The position numbers and the translations under genes are program-made. Positions 8,176-18,094 of a stretch of 64,000 nucleotides of DNA are shown here, piece by piece; the first letter of the stretch is position 1; each line of letters opens with the position of its first letter. The notes below the pieces were generated by a model that ran no database searches, had not been told where the DNA came from, and saw only the letters and a list, made by a program, of their open reading frames with translations. Source of the stretch: JAXGZG01 sp050952065. Lineage in GTDB: Bacteria > Bacillota > Sulfobacillia > Fermentithermobacillales > Fermentithermobacillaceae. The stretch spans positions 1 through 64,000 of the forward strand of contig JBMNKF010000003.1 of the NCBI GenBank assembly GCA_050952065.1. The letters are read 5' to 3'.

Positions 8176-9923
8176 ACCCGTCGGTGGAGGAGAACATGGA
8201 GGCCGGATAGGCGCCATCCTTCTGAATGAGGGCCTTATATCCGAACGGGTTTTGGCCAGGGCAATTGAGTTACAGAAGCAGTCCGGTGGGCGCTTAGGGG
8301 AAATCCTCATAAGCATGGGCGCAGTCTCGGCTGCTCAGTTTTACCGAGCTCTGCTAAGCAGCTTCAGGCACCTTTTTGTGATCTGAGGACCACAACGCCT
8401 GACCCAGAGGCCATTAAGCTGTTTACAGCGGCTGAGGCCAAGGCTTTCAGGGCTATCCCACTTTTCATACGGGGCACTACCTTGGACGTGGCAGTGGAGA
8501 ATCCCGCTGACCTTAACCGCTTGGAAGCCATTCGCGCAAAGACGGGCTACCGGGTGTTCCCGCACTTGGCTGTGCCGGAAGACATAGACCAAGCGATGCG
8601 GCGCTACTACGAGATTCCCGATGCGGAGGGTTCCAAAGAACCGGGTAGCCAGAGAGTCGCCGAGTTTACTACGCAGGAAGCCGGTGTGTACCAGGCTCAG
8701 TCGGGCGACAGCCGGTTAGACGACTCTCCCGCGGTGGCCATGGTTGATAACCTCTTGTTCGAGGCTGCGCGGCGTGGGCGGCGTCGGACATCCACATCGA
8801 GCCCTTTACCGACAAGACCAAAGTGAGGTTCAGGATAGACGGCGTGCTGGAGTCCGCCGGCGACTCCCCAAGGATGCACCACGAGGCCATCATCACCCGC
8901 CTGAAGGTGTCTGGGCGGGATGGACGTTGCCGAGAAGAGGCTCCCGCTTGACGGTCGGTTTTCGACAATAATCGATAACAGGAGAGTATGACCTTCGGTT
9001 GTCCACACTTCCAACGGTATTCGGCGAGAAGGCCGTGGTCCGCCTCTCTGGAGCAGACCACCGAGCACTTGGACTTCGGCCGGCTGGGGCTGACACTCCA
9101 AGGTCATGGTAACAGCTCGGCAAGGCGTTGGCTCTCCCTCACGGCCTGATCGTTGTCGGGCGGGCCGACCGGAAGCGGCAAAGTCCACCACCCTGGCCAC
9201 GGCTCTTAAACGTGGTGAACGCTCCCGGAAAGAACATAGTCACCGTCGAAGATCCTGTGGAGTACATCATCCCCGGCGTCAACCACACCCAGGTGAACAC
9301 CAAGGCGGGGCTCAACTTCGCCACGGTAATCAGGCACATTCTGCGTCAGGACCCTGACGTGATTATGGTGGGCGAGATTCAGCGACGCGGAGACCGCCGA
9401 GATGGCTTTCCGCGCGGCCCTCACCGGCCACCTTGGTTCTAACGACGATTCACGCCAACGACGCTCTCTCCGTCATGACCAGGCTTGAGGACATGGGCGT
9501 AAACAAGTACCTGGCCCTCACGTCGATAGTGGCCATGTACAGCCAGAGGCTTGTGAGGACCATCTGCCCATGGTGCAAGTACACCGAGACGGCTCGCGGA
9601 AAAGGTCATCCACGAGGTAGGCGGCGGCTGCGGGCGTAAGTACCGGACGGTGAGACGTGTCTCAGTCGTCGACGACCACCAGGCCCTGCATGTAGGGTGC
9701 CCCGACAGAGCCTATAAACGGAGCACCGCAATTTCCGAAGATGATACTTGTTAACGATGATTTTCGGCGGCGTTACTTGGAGTCAGGCGATCCAAAGTCG
9801 GATCCCATGCTTAACCCCGCAAAACGTCACGAAGGGCTTCTGGCCGACGGGGCACGCAAGGTAATAGAAGGGTTAACCACCTGGGACGAAGTTCTCAGTG
9901 TTTTTAGGACCGGACAAGACTAA
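8168..9923 (+). pseudogene. pilB: type IV pilus assembly ATPase PilB/GspE, multiply frameshifted
   Basis: All parts of a PilB protein are present but spread over the three forward frames, with about ten small indels. The N-terminal MshEN-type domain (GRIGAILLNEGL) is intact to about 8350. One base is missing near 8354, and the frame then runs to about 8780. Further shifts lie near 8780, 8910, 8980, 9043, 9113, 9160, 9180, 9380 and 9435. Walker A (GPTGSGKSTT) and the HANDALSVMTRLEDMG box can be recovered only by correcting frames. The zinc-binding QRLVRTICPWCK and the C-terminal MILVNDDFRRR end at 9923. Codon choice is still protein-like, so the changes are either recent or sequencing errors. 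The intact protein would polymerise the pilus. Confidence 0.8.
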
Positions 9924-10002
9924 TTCATGAAGTTGACTCCACACGAAGGATCTGCTATTTTTCGGAAGAACGATAGCACAAGCGGAGAAGCGGGGGATAG
10001 GG

Positions 10003-11207
10003 TTGGCTCTATATGAGTACCGGGCGATCAACAAGGAGACGGGAGCCCGGGTAACTGACAAGGTTCAAGTAGACGACATGGCCCTGTTCCTTCAGGACAT
10101 GAACCGGCAGGGGCTGCTGGTCACCTCCGTGAAAAAGGCAGGTTCCGGAGAGCTGTTTGGCGGCTTTTTCCGGCGTACCACCGTCAGCAAGGTGGACAAA
10201 GGAATGGCCATGATGGAACTGGGTGCGTTCCTGAAGGCCGGCATACCTCTGAAGACAGCCCTGGAACGTCTGGCGGCCGAGGCGCCCAAAGGAGTAGGAG
10301 CTCCCATCCGGGCCGCAGCCGGAAGCCTGGAACAGGGAATGTCGTTTAGCCAGGCCGTGTCAGCGCATAAGGCACTTTTCGACGCGTGGGAAGTCCAGGC
10401 CATCGAGGCCGCTGAAGCTTCAGGCACCTTGGCCGAATCCCTAACCTACATAGGAGAGCAAGCGCTTAAGTCCCACGACTTCGACTCCAAGGTCAAGTCC
10501 GCCATGATTTACCCGGCTTTCGTAATGGTCGTTGTAGTGGCGGTCATTCTGCTGATGCTGTTCTTCGTCATCCCCGCGTTTTCCAACATGCTGGGGACCG
10601 AGAACCTACCACGGTCCACCTTGATGCTTCTTGCCCTGTCCAACTTCATGAGAGCCAACTGGCTATGGATATTGGCGGGTGTTGATGGTTACCTATGTTA
10701 TTGCCAGGCGGCTCCTGAAGAAGGAAGACACCGAGGGTTTCAGCGAGAGGGTAGCTCTCAGAATCCCCGGCTGGGGACGAATCCTTAGGAATTCTTATCT
10801 GGTCAGGTTCGGGAAGACTTTCGCGACCCTTCTGGAGAGCGGCGCGAGAGTTTTGCCTGCGCTTGAATACTCGGGTCAGGCTACGGGCTCGGCGCTCTAC
10901 ATAAAAGCGTCGTCTGAAATCCGGAAGGAGGTTGAGAGGGGAGGAAGAATCGGTGACTCCATGCGCAAGACAGGGGCGTTTCCGGCGCTTTTCTGCGAAC
11001 TTGCGGCTGCGGGAGAGTCCAGCGGTACTCTTCCGGAGATGGTCTCCAAAGCTGCGGGTTTCTACGAAGGCGAAGTTAACCGGATGCTCAGTTCCTTGTC
11101 TTCCTTGAGTAGAACCTATACTCATCGCTATTGTGGGAGTCATCGTAGGGTTTTTGGCTATCACCATCATGGGACCGATTCTGAGGGCAGTGGAAGTGTT
11201 GACGTAG
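10003..11207 (+). CDS. pilC: type IV pilus inner-membrane platform protein PilC/GspF (two frameshifts)
   Basis: The TTG start at 10003 follows a GGGGGAT ribosome site. The protein carries the two repeated T2SF domains with membrane segments (MIYPAFVMVVVVAVILLMLF, and PILIAIVGVIVGFLAITIMG at the end). An extra base near 10682 (GGTGTTGATGG) breaks the frame between the two domains, and another near 11109 breaks it before the last membrane helix. Correcting both gives a continuous protein of about 400 residues ending at the TAG at 11205-11207. PilC is the platform on which PilB and PilT act. Confidence 0.85.
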
Positions 11208-11277
11208 GCTTTCGATTTGGAGAGAGGCAGTTGACACTAGTATCACAAACTCACATAGAAAGACGGAGGGAAAGAAA

Positions 11278-11661
11278 GTGAAGAAGCGGAGAATTCTTAG
11301 GTCAGAGCGCGGTTTCACGTTGGTCGAGCTCGGTATCGTCATGGCCATCATCGCCATTTTGGCGGCGGTGGCGTATCCGACGTATACGGGGATGCAGAAG
11401 AGAGCGTTCATGTCAGAGGCGAAGGCCTTACTACAGGAGGTACGTGTTGATCTGTGGGCGAGTTTCGTCGAGCATGGGAGTTTCCCGGCCTGGACCACGG
11501 TAACTCCGCCGACTGTTACAGGTTGGACGTGGAATACAGCAATCGCTGATACAGGTAACGGCTATACTTATGCTTTCAAGATTACGGGTGATGCAACGAA
11601 GAAGGGCGCGGAGGTAACGATGCACCTCAATGATACTGGTGGAGCGAAGTTCGAACCCTAA
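11278..11661 (+). CDS. pilA: type IV prepilin (PilA-like)
   Basis: 127 residues from a GTG. The leader KKRRILRSERG is followed by the prepilin cleavage site G|FTLVE, with the conserved glutamate at +5, and by the hydrophobic helix LGIVMAIIAILAAVAYPTYT. The C-terminal region (about 90 residues) is short and rich in T, W and G, as in small major pilins or pseudopilins. PilD (16508-17359) would cleave and methylate it. It directly follows pilC, which fits a major pilin. Confidence 0.9.
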   Translation: MKKRRILRSERGFTLVELGIVMAIIAILAAVAYPTYTGMQKRAFMSEAKALLQEVRVDLWASFVEHGSFPAWTTVTPPTVTGWTWNTAIADTGNGYTYAFKITGDATKKGAEVTMHLNDTGGAKFEP

Positions 11662-12030
11662 ATGTTGGGCTCCCAACGCGGCTCTATCCTTCTTGATACA
11701 GTGCTGTTCTTGGCCTTGCTGTCAGTCTTGCTCATGGCGCTTGTAGGTCAACTGACCTTCATGACGAAAGTGTCGGCGCAAGAAGATGCCAGGGTTCAGG
11801 GGCTCATGGCCGCGCGAGTTCAGTTGGAGGACATGCGGACGAAGTGGGAGTACGGTGAGACTGAGTCCGAGGAGTTCATTCCCATTAGTTTCGACGCTGA
11901 CCGGTTGGGTAAGGGATACTTTAGCATCGTGGAGAAGGAACCCAACCTGTACCAGGTAGAGATCTGGATCAGGGACAAAGCAGACACCAAGGATGTTTGC
12001 AGGACACTGTCTCAGGTATGGGTGAAGTAA
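11662..12030 (+). CDS. minor pseudopilin-like protein
   Basis: 122 residues, starting right after the stop of the pilin gene. The N-terminus is QRGSILLDTVLFLALLSVLL, a prepilin-like leader in which aspartate replaces the usual +5 glutamate, followed by a single hydrophobic helix and a 90-residue soluble domain. Position and shape suggest a PilV/PilI-like minor pilin, but no family signature is visible in the soluble part. Confidence 0.65.
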   Translation: MLGSQRGSILLDTVLFLALLSVLLMALVGQLTFMTKVSAQEDARVQGLMAARVQLEDMRTKWEYGETESEEFIPISFDADRLGKGYFSIVEKEPNLYQVEIWIRDKADTKDVCRTLSQVWVK

Positions 12031-12084
12031 AGCGGTACGAGAGTCTGTCTTGGGGACGGAGACGAGCGAAGGAAGGTGCTTAGG

Positions 12085-12624
12085 ATGAGAACTCGCTTGT
12101 CTTCGTCCCATTCTAATGAATCTGGTTTCACACTGGTGGAAATGGCTGTCGGTCTGGCGGTTGGGCTGTTCGTGTTGGTCTCTACGACAACTTTCCTTTC
12201 CCATACCGTCGGCATAATAAGAAAACTAAACATCCAACGGGATATCCGTGACCAGGGCATTATGGCGGTTGAGACCATAGAAAGGGAATTCCGCAAGGTC
12301 TTGGAGTACGGAGGGAGTTTTGACATAGACTCCGATACGGAAACGCTCATGGCGAGTTTTGGCACTCGAGATGTTAAAATAGAGAAAACTGGAAGTGACA
12401 TTGTACTAACGTCCGGTGGAGAAGTGACCGTTTTTGACGGTATCGGCAAATGCACGAGTTTTACGGTAAAAGCATTAGTTGGCGACGACTACGTTACTCT
12501 CTCAGATGGGAACGCGGACCAGACCCGGGTAATCGTGATCGAGTTCGATCTGGAGGATGAAAAACATGATATCAAAAGGTCCTTCAAAGCAGCGTTTTCT
12601 TCAGTCAATGCGACAGGCAGTTAG
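12085..12624 (+). CDS. minor pilin (PilW/ComGF-like)
   Basis: 179 residues from the ATG eight bases after GGAAGG (the GTG at 12076 lies inside the ribosome site). It has a standard prepilin site, NESG|FTLVEMAVGLAVGLF. The soluble region shows the PilW-like arrangement, with an early long helix (IIRKLNIQRDIRDQG) and later beta-strands. It overlaps the next gene by 59 bases, suggesting translational coupling. Confidence 0.75.
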   Translation: MRTRLSSSHSNESGFTLVEMAVGLAVGLFVLVSTTTFLSHTVGIIRKLNIQRDIRDQGIMAVETIEREFRKVLEYGGSFDIDSDTETLMASFGTRDVKIEKTGSDIVLTSGGEVTVFDGIGKCTSFTVKALVGDDYVTLSDGNADQTRVIVIEFDLEDEKHDIKRSFKAAFSSVNATGS

Positions 12625-14078
12625 GCGCCTAACCGGGCGATTTCATTCCCTGGGGATGGACCAGCGCGGCTCTGTGCTTGCCGCCGGTGTGGTTATACTG
12701 GGGATTTTTGCCGTTCTGTTTACAGCCGGGGTCAGGCACGAAGGTAGCGCGCAGGAACTAGATATTTTCACGGCTCACCGTCGTAAAGCCCTTGACGTGG
12801 CCAGGGGCGGCATCGACCGGCTGTTGATGGAGTTCAGCAAAGATTATAAAGTATCTGACTGCACAACAGGAGATCTTCCTTCTCCGGACGACCAATCCAC
12901 ATTGCATGCCAAGGCCTTAAAAGGTCCTTCAGGCGCGGTTACTTTGACATCCATTGCTACAGTGGCAGGGGTTCGGGAGACAATAGCCGTTACTTTGGAG
13001 CAATCGGGCGGAGGTCTGTTTGAGGGCCTCTTCGGAGAGAGAACCCTTGCGGCCGGGGGAACTGTTACCGCAGAGAACAACTGCGAAGGATCTGTTGATA
13101 GCCCGGTTTACTATGGTTCACTGAAACGCAAGAACAACGCAAAGATCACGCTTCCGGACTCGGTGGGATTGACAGACATCCCTACAGTGGACACAGTGAA
13201 GAGCGCCATTTTGGACCGGTACGCACCTCCGGACGTGGACTACGATCAGATCGTCACAGCGATACCTAGCGGTATCATCACGCAGAACACGTTGGTCAAC
13301 CTCGGCAAGGATCCTTACAAGTTCAGCGGAACCAGTGAGATAAATGTTGCCCCGGGTGCTTGGCTAGGATTCAAATCCACGAAATCCAACGCCATCAAGT
13401 TCCAGAATGGTGCCGACGTGCTGTTTAGCGGTGATTTCGAAGTCAATGGGTCTATTACTAACGCGAACAATGCATCTTTCACTTTCCGGGTAGACGGAAC
13501 ACTCATAGTAAATGGTGATGTAAGTATCAGCAACAATGCAGTAGGTACCATTATCCTAAACGGCGACCTCATAATAAACGGTGGGTCGCTGAGTTTGCTG
13601 AACAATACGAATATTGACCTGTTCCTGAACGGAAACATAGTAGTGCTTGGTGGAAATGCGGTGTTTGGAAACAACAACACATCCAGCATTGTTGGCCGGG
13701 GTATGATCATTGCAGTCCCACCCGAAGGTAACTCAGGGATCGTGGCTTCGAACAACAGCACATTGAATATCGGCGAGAATGATGTCGGGACCACCCAGCT
13801 ATCAATGATCACTACTGGCAAGGTGGATTTTGATAACAACGGTGCTTTCCTCGGTTCGCTCCTTCTATACGGCGAGGAGCATCACCTTCAAGAACAATTG
13901 TGAGATAACTGCGAACACGGCGTCCGTAGTATCACCGGGGAACATTGTGTTTTCGAACAACTCCGACGTGACGCTACGGCGAGGCGAATTCGAGGATTGG
14001 GAGGACCATCCGGACCTAGAGGGTGAAGGTGGGGAATACCGCATCGTGCATTGGGAGGAAGGTAATCGCCCTGACTAG
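12566..14078 (+). CDS. PilX-like protein with polymer-forming beta-helix domain (one frameshift)
   Basis: The start ATG 12566 lies eight bases after GGAGGA, inside the end of the previous gene. After a short basic leader comes DQRGSVLAAGVVILGIFAVL, a PilX/PulK-like membrane segment without the glutamate. Residues about 230-430 are Asn-rich beta-helix repeats (VNGDVSISNNAVG, INGGSLSLLNNTN) like the polymer-forming domain often found on minor pilins. A net one-base insertion near 13872 shifts the frame; the continuing part (RSITFKNNCEITANTASVV) ends at 14078. The product probably sits at the pilus tip or in the envelope. Confidence 0.7.
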
Positions 14079-14144
14079 GGCAACTATCAGGACCGGTGTT
14101 CGACTGCGCGATTTTGTACGGCTTACCCAAGCGGAGGTGGCGTA

Positions 14145-15354
14145 TTGTGGCGAGTCCCACAAGGGACAAGCATAGGGATTGATCTCTCGAACCCGGTTCG
14201 AGTTGCGGCGTTTTCTGAGGCCACAGGTGAGGTGGTATCTGCGCATTCACAGCGAAGACACCTTTTGAGCCGGGGTCAAGGCTCCGATTGAGGGAGCTTG
14301 CCTCTGAGATAAAGGCTTTCCGCAAGACCCTACGGGCCAGACTCTCTGGCACTGCTGGGCTTTCGATGTCAGCCTGCCTTCTCTTCACTGTGGCAATGCC
14401 GAAGTTAAGCAAGAAGGAGTTCCAAAAAGCCATCCAGTTCGAGATCGAGAGGTTGGCGCCGGGCGGGCCGGAGGGCATGAGAACAGTGATAAGGGAATGG
14501 CCTCAGGGAATTCCCCTTCCGCCATCGGTTAAGGTGCCGGAAGGCACTACATTGTACCTTGTGGTGGCCGCTAACGTGCAAGCGATACTGTCTGCCGAGT
14601 ACCTGATGAAGGCCGCTGGCATCCGCGCCTTGGGAGTGGAGATGCCCGCCAACCCCGCATCTCGCGCCAGCTGGTGGTTATGGGAACGAACTAAATTTGG
14701 TGAAGCCGCGAACATCGCGTCAGATTCGGAGGCACAAGGCCCCACGGCTGTGAAGCCTGAGTCCATTCCGAATCATGACCAAGGCAATAGCGCGATGGGA
14801 CCGGATGGTGGCGCCCCGGGGACCGGGGCCTACATGCCTTGGATCACCCACGGAAACGGGGGGCTTTCTACCCCGATGCCGGAAGATCCCGGTTTAGCAG
14901 CTACAGCTACTTCGCCGGTCGCTGTTCACAAACCTCAGGCGGATGCAGGGCCGAGCCAAGAAGATGTCGGAGACCGTCTTCCAGTCGCAAACCTAGACAT
15001 ATCCCTAGTGGCAACGGAATCAGAAGCTATCATGTACCTCAGTTATGGGGCATGTCCCTGGCTCATGCGCGAGATACCTCTCGACCCGGACAACCCGTTT
15101 GTTAACGGTCAGATTCTTGCGGGGGAGATTACCCGGTCAACGCGATTCGCTAGGAGTGCATCTAAAGGACGGATCGATGGACGAGTGACTGTGTTTGGCG
15201 CGTCGGACAGCGTCAGCTTCTCTGACCGATTTCCTACAAGAGCAGACGGGGCTTCCGACCCAGCTATGGGGGCGTCCCGTGAGTCGACTCAGACCCCGAA
15301 TACGGGGTAGCGATCGGGCTGGCTCTCTCCTCAGAAGGGAGGGCAAAATCGTGA
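14145..15354 (+). CDS. pilM: type IV pilus assembly protein PilM (frameshifted)
   Basis: The TTG start follows GGAGGT by six bases. PilM is an actin-like cytoplasmic ATPase fold that binds the PilN N-terminus. The N-terminus TSIGIDLSNPVRVAAFSEA is typical. The frame changes near 14270-14287 (one base missing or two extra), near 15200 (one extra) and near 15288 (one extra). After correction the C-terminus reads LTDFLQEQTGLPTQLWGRPV, then DPEYGVAIGLALSSEGRAKS, ending in the TGA at 15352-15354 that overlaps the pilN GTG. A Pro/Gly/Asn-rich insert of about 70 residues (coded around 14760-14980) interrupts the fold. Confidence 0.75.
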
Positions 15355-15928
15355 GCACGATTATGCCAGGGCGGCAGAGAACCTTCAGCCCCAGATGAAC
15401 TTCCTGAAACCCGACTATAAGGCCGGTTCGGAGGAACGAAAGCGTGCCGCGTCGGTCACACGCCTCATGTTCTTGGGGGTCGCGCTCATCGTGTGGGCGA
15501 TGGTGGGTCTCAAGGTTTGGGACATAAGCCTTGTGGTGGCTGAGCGCCGTCCCGATGAAATGGAGAAAGCCCGATTATCCCAGGAAATTGCCGATTTGCA
15601 GGCCGTATTGAGCAAGGTTCCTTCGGACGTGCTTAATGCCCGCGAGGACCTTTATACACAAGTCCGGTGGTCCGAGCGTTTGGCCACAGTAAAGGGTCTT
15701 GCTTCCACCGGCGTTGCTTTTGGAGACTACAGAGTCCAAAAAGACGGGACCGTCCGAGTGAACGGACTTGTTTCGAGTCCCTCGATCTATGCAAACATTC
15801 TGGATGACATCAGCGATATAGACTTCGTCACTCAGATTGAAAGTTCATCGCTCAATTATGGCGAGCGAGCCGGGAGCATCTATGAGTTCCATATAACGTT
15901 CAGTACCGTGCCGCAAGAGGAGAAGTAG
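15351..15928 (+). CDS. pilN: type IV pilus alignment protein PilN
   Basis: The conserved PilN start motif appears as MNFLKPDYKAG (compare the family INLLPxxY), followed by one membrane helix (LMFLGVALIVWAMVGLKVW) and a periplasmic-type coiled coil plus ferredoxin-like domain. The best ribosome site (AGGGAGG) precedes GTG 15351, which overlaps the pilM stop. That GTG is out of frame with ATG 15395, so either translation begins at 15395 without a clear ribosome site or another small indel lies between the two. Confidence 0.8.
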
Positions 15929-16507
15929 ATGGATTTCGGAGGGTCGACTATGGAGACTAACTCATCGCCAAAGACTGTATGGACCGCTGGCACGATACTC
16001 TTACTCATCCTTGCTCTTGTGGGTGTCGGTGTCTTCATATACAGCACCAACAGGTACAATGAGGAACTGGAGGCGAGCGAGGAACTTCGCATGGAAGTGT
16101 CGATGCTCGGGGCCACGCAGGCTAAGTTGGAGAAGTCCGTGGCACATCTCGACCTGCTTCCGCCGCTTGCCGGCGCCGATTGGGAGAAGGTTTTGACTGA
16201 CCAGATCAATGCGGCCGCTGTCCAAGCCGGTGTGCGCATACTAAGCCTCACGTATACCTCACAGTCTGACGGGACCCAAGGCGGTCTCGGTAGGATATCT
16301 TTCACGCTCGAAGTCGAGGGCAACGATGTAGCGCAAGCCAGATGCTTGGCCCTTCTCGAGCAGAGTGTAGTTGGGATGGGGTTTGAGTCAGTTGCGGGCG
16401 CGCTTGGTGGCGGAGATGCTTACTATCTACAAATGATGCGTGATGCTACGTCTGATTCCATGAGGGTTACCGGTACGGTCTACCGCGCAACAGAGGGAGC
16501 CTCGTAG
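15929..16507 (+). CDS. pilO: PilO-like pilus alignment protein
   Basis: 192 residues; ATG 15929 follows GAGGAG and the pilN stop directly, and ATG 15950 after GGAGGG is equally possible. Layout: short cytoplasmic end, one membrane helix (AGTILLLILALVGVGVFIY), a coiled coil (EELEASEELRMEVSMLGATQ) and a small alpha/beta domain, which is the PilO architecture. It pairs with PilN to link PilM and PilC to the envelope. Recognition rests mainly on architecture and gene order. Confidence 0.75.
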   Translation: MDFGGSTMETNSSPKTVWTAGTILLLILALVGVGVFIYSTNRYNEELEASEELRMEVSMLGATQAKLEKSVAHLDLLPPLAGADWEKVLTDQINAAAVQAGVRILSLTYTSQSDGTQGGLGRISFTLEVEGNDVAQARCLALLEQSVVGMGFESVAGALGGGDAYYLQMMRDATSDSMRVTGTVYRATEGAS

Positions 16508-17359
16508 GTGCTGTTAGGTTTCTCGGGTTTCGTGAGTTCTCTCGGCTCTAGTCTGGGTCTAGTTGATGCTGTCATGTTCGTCATCGGCCTTGCATTCGGT
16601 AGTTTCGGAGGGATGCTGGCGTCCAGGATCCCGAGAAAGCTTTCCCCCACGGGGAGGTCCCAGTGTCCCCGCTGCGGCGCAGTGTTATCGCCATCGGAAC
16701 TGATCCCAGTAGTCAGTTTCCTCGTACAGAGAGGCCGCTGCAAGCACTGCGGAGAGAGAGTCAGCGGCGGCTATCTGCTGGTGGAGCTGTCCAGCGCCGT
16801 AACCTTCGTGCTGTTCCATCGCTACTTTGGGCTTAACGTCGTAGGAATCCTCAATATGATCGTTGCCCTGCATCTCACGGTTCTGGCTGGGACAGACATG
16901 ATGCACGGGCTCTTGCCCAACGTAGTCATCCTCTCTGGAACGGTTTTTGCCCTGGTATTGCGCGTCCTCGCACCGGTGGTTACGACGACTGCTCCCATTG
17001 AACCTCTGGCAGACTCTGCATACTTGGCACATAGCGCCGTTGCCGTTTCGCCCACGAGCGATGTCTGGCTAAGCCTGCGAGATGGACTCTTGGCTGCGGC
17101 TTTGGGTTTCGCCTTCTTTTACGTTGTGGCCCTCATCAAGCCCGGTGCAATGGGCGGGGGAGACATCAAGATGGCCTTCTTCATTGGCCTCTACCTGGGT
17201 GTCCGAAGGCTCTTCCCCGCACTGGGTTTGGGCTTCGTCCTATCCTCACTCTATGCAGTCCCCATGATGGCCTTGGGAAAACTCAAGCGAACCGATACTC
17301 TTCCTCTGGGGATCTTCCTTTCTCTTGCCACCATCGCTATGGCCCTTGTGACGGTCTGA
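16508..17359 (+). CDS. pilD: prepilin peptidase / N-methyltransferase PilD (A24 family)
   Basis: 283 residues with eight or so membrane helices. The N-terminal cytoplasmic loop has the four-cysteine zinc site (CPRCG and CKHCGERVSGGYLLVEL). Both catalytic aspartates are present, in LAGTDMMHGLLPN and in GAMGGGDIKMAFFIGLYLG. It cleaves the prepilin leaders coded in this operon and methylates the new N-terminus. It begins immediately after the pilO stop. Confidence 0.93.
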   Translation: MLLGFSGFVSSLGSSLGLVDAVMFVIGLAFGSFGGMLASRIPRKLSPTGRSQCPRCGAVLSPSELIPVVSFLVQRGRCKHCGERVSGGYLLVELSSAVTFVLFHRYFGLNVVGILNMIVALHLTVLAGTDMMHGLLPNVVILSGTVFALVLRVLAPVVTTTAPIEPLADSAYLAHSAVAVSPTSDVWLSLRDGLLAAALGFAFFYVVALIKPGAMGGGDIKMAFFIGLYLGVRRLFPALGLGFVLSSLYAVPMMALGKLKRTDTLPLGIFLSLATIAMALVTV

Positions 17360-17512
17360 GTACTAGTCGGCGGTTTCAATCTCCAATTCCAGCACAGAGA
17401 TGAAAACCCGGGACACTGCGGGAGGGTTCGTTTCCTTTCCGTTGAATCTCTCATACCAAATCGCTCGGAGGTGACGGGTTGTGACCGGTTACGTCTTGCA
17501 GGTGATGGTCAA

Positions 17513-18094
17513 ATGAGGCTACATTCTGGGCGGAGCCTACCCAACGGATCCACAAAGACACTCAACTTCAAAGTCTTGCTTCCAATCATCTTGGTGGCTG
17601 CGCTTTCTATTGCCGTGTATGCGTTAGTCAGTTCCCGAGATGACCCGACGGATGCTGTAATAGCCGATGCCGGAGACAAGATAGAGGCATTTCTGGGCGT
17701 TGATTCGTCGGAGGAAGAGAAAGGCGAACCGTTGCCCCTACAGACTCACCTTTCCAAGCGCACATCGTACGACATAGACTCAATCAGCCAAGACGAGAAT
17801 GGCTACACTGCAACGGTAACGCTTAGCGCGCCCTCAATAACGGAAGGACTTATGGAACTCCTGGAATCCGAAGAAGAACTATCGGAAGAGCAAATCGAAG
17901 AAACAGTGCTGTCGTTACTAGAGGAAGCTCCCATTGAGCAGAACGAGTTCATATTGCCGGTTGTCGAGACTCCCGACGGCATGGAGATCGTCTTCACAGA
18001 AGAATTCACCAATGCACTCTCAGGTGGCCTCATGGAGTTCATTGGCGAACTGTACCAAAGCCTCATCGACGAGCTCTTGGAGGAGGGAACTTAA
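17513..18094 (+). CDS. membrane-anchored protein of unknown function
   Basis: 193 residues from ATG 17513. One N-terminal membrane helix (VLLPIILVAALSIAVYALV) is followed by a strongly acidic outside domain with a Glu-rich coiled segment (ESEEELSEEQIEETVLSLL). No family recognised. Eleven codons of an out-of-frame GTG frame (17481-17516) with a perfect GGAGGTGA end exactly across this ATG (ATGA overlap), a possible coupling leader. It follows pilD by about 150 bp. Confidence 0.6.
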   Translation: MRLHSGRSLPNGSTKTLNFKVLLPIILVAALSIAVYALVSSRDDPTDAVIADAGDKIEAFLGVDSSEEEKGEPLPLQTHLSKRTSYDIDSISQDENGYTATVTLSAPSITEGLMELLESEEELSEEQIEETVLSLLEEAPIEQNEFILPVVETPDGMEIVFTEEFTNALSGGLMEFIGELYQSLIDELLEEGT

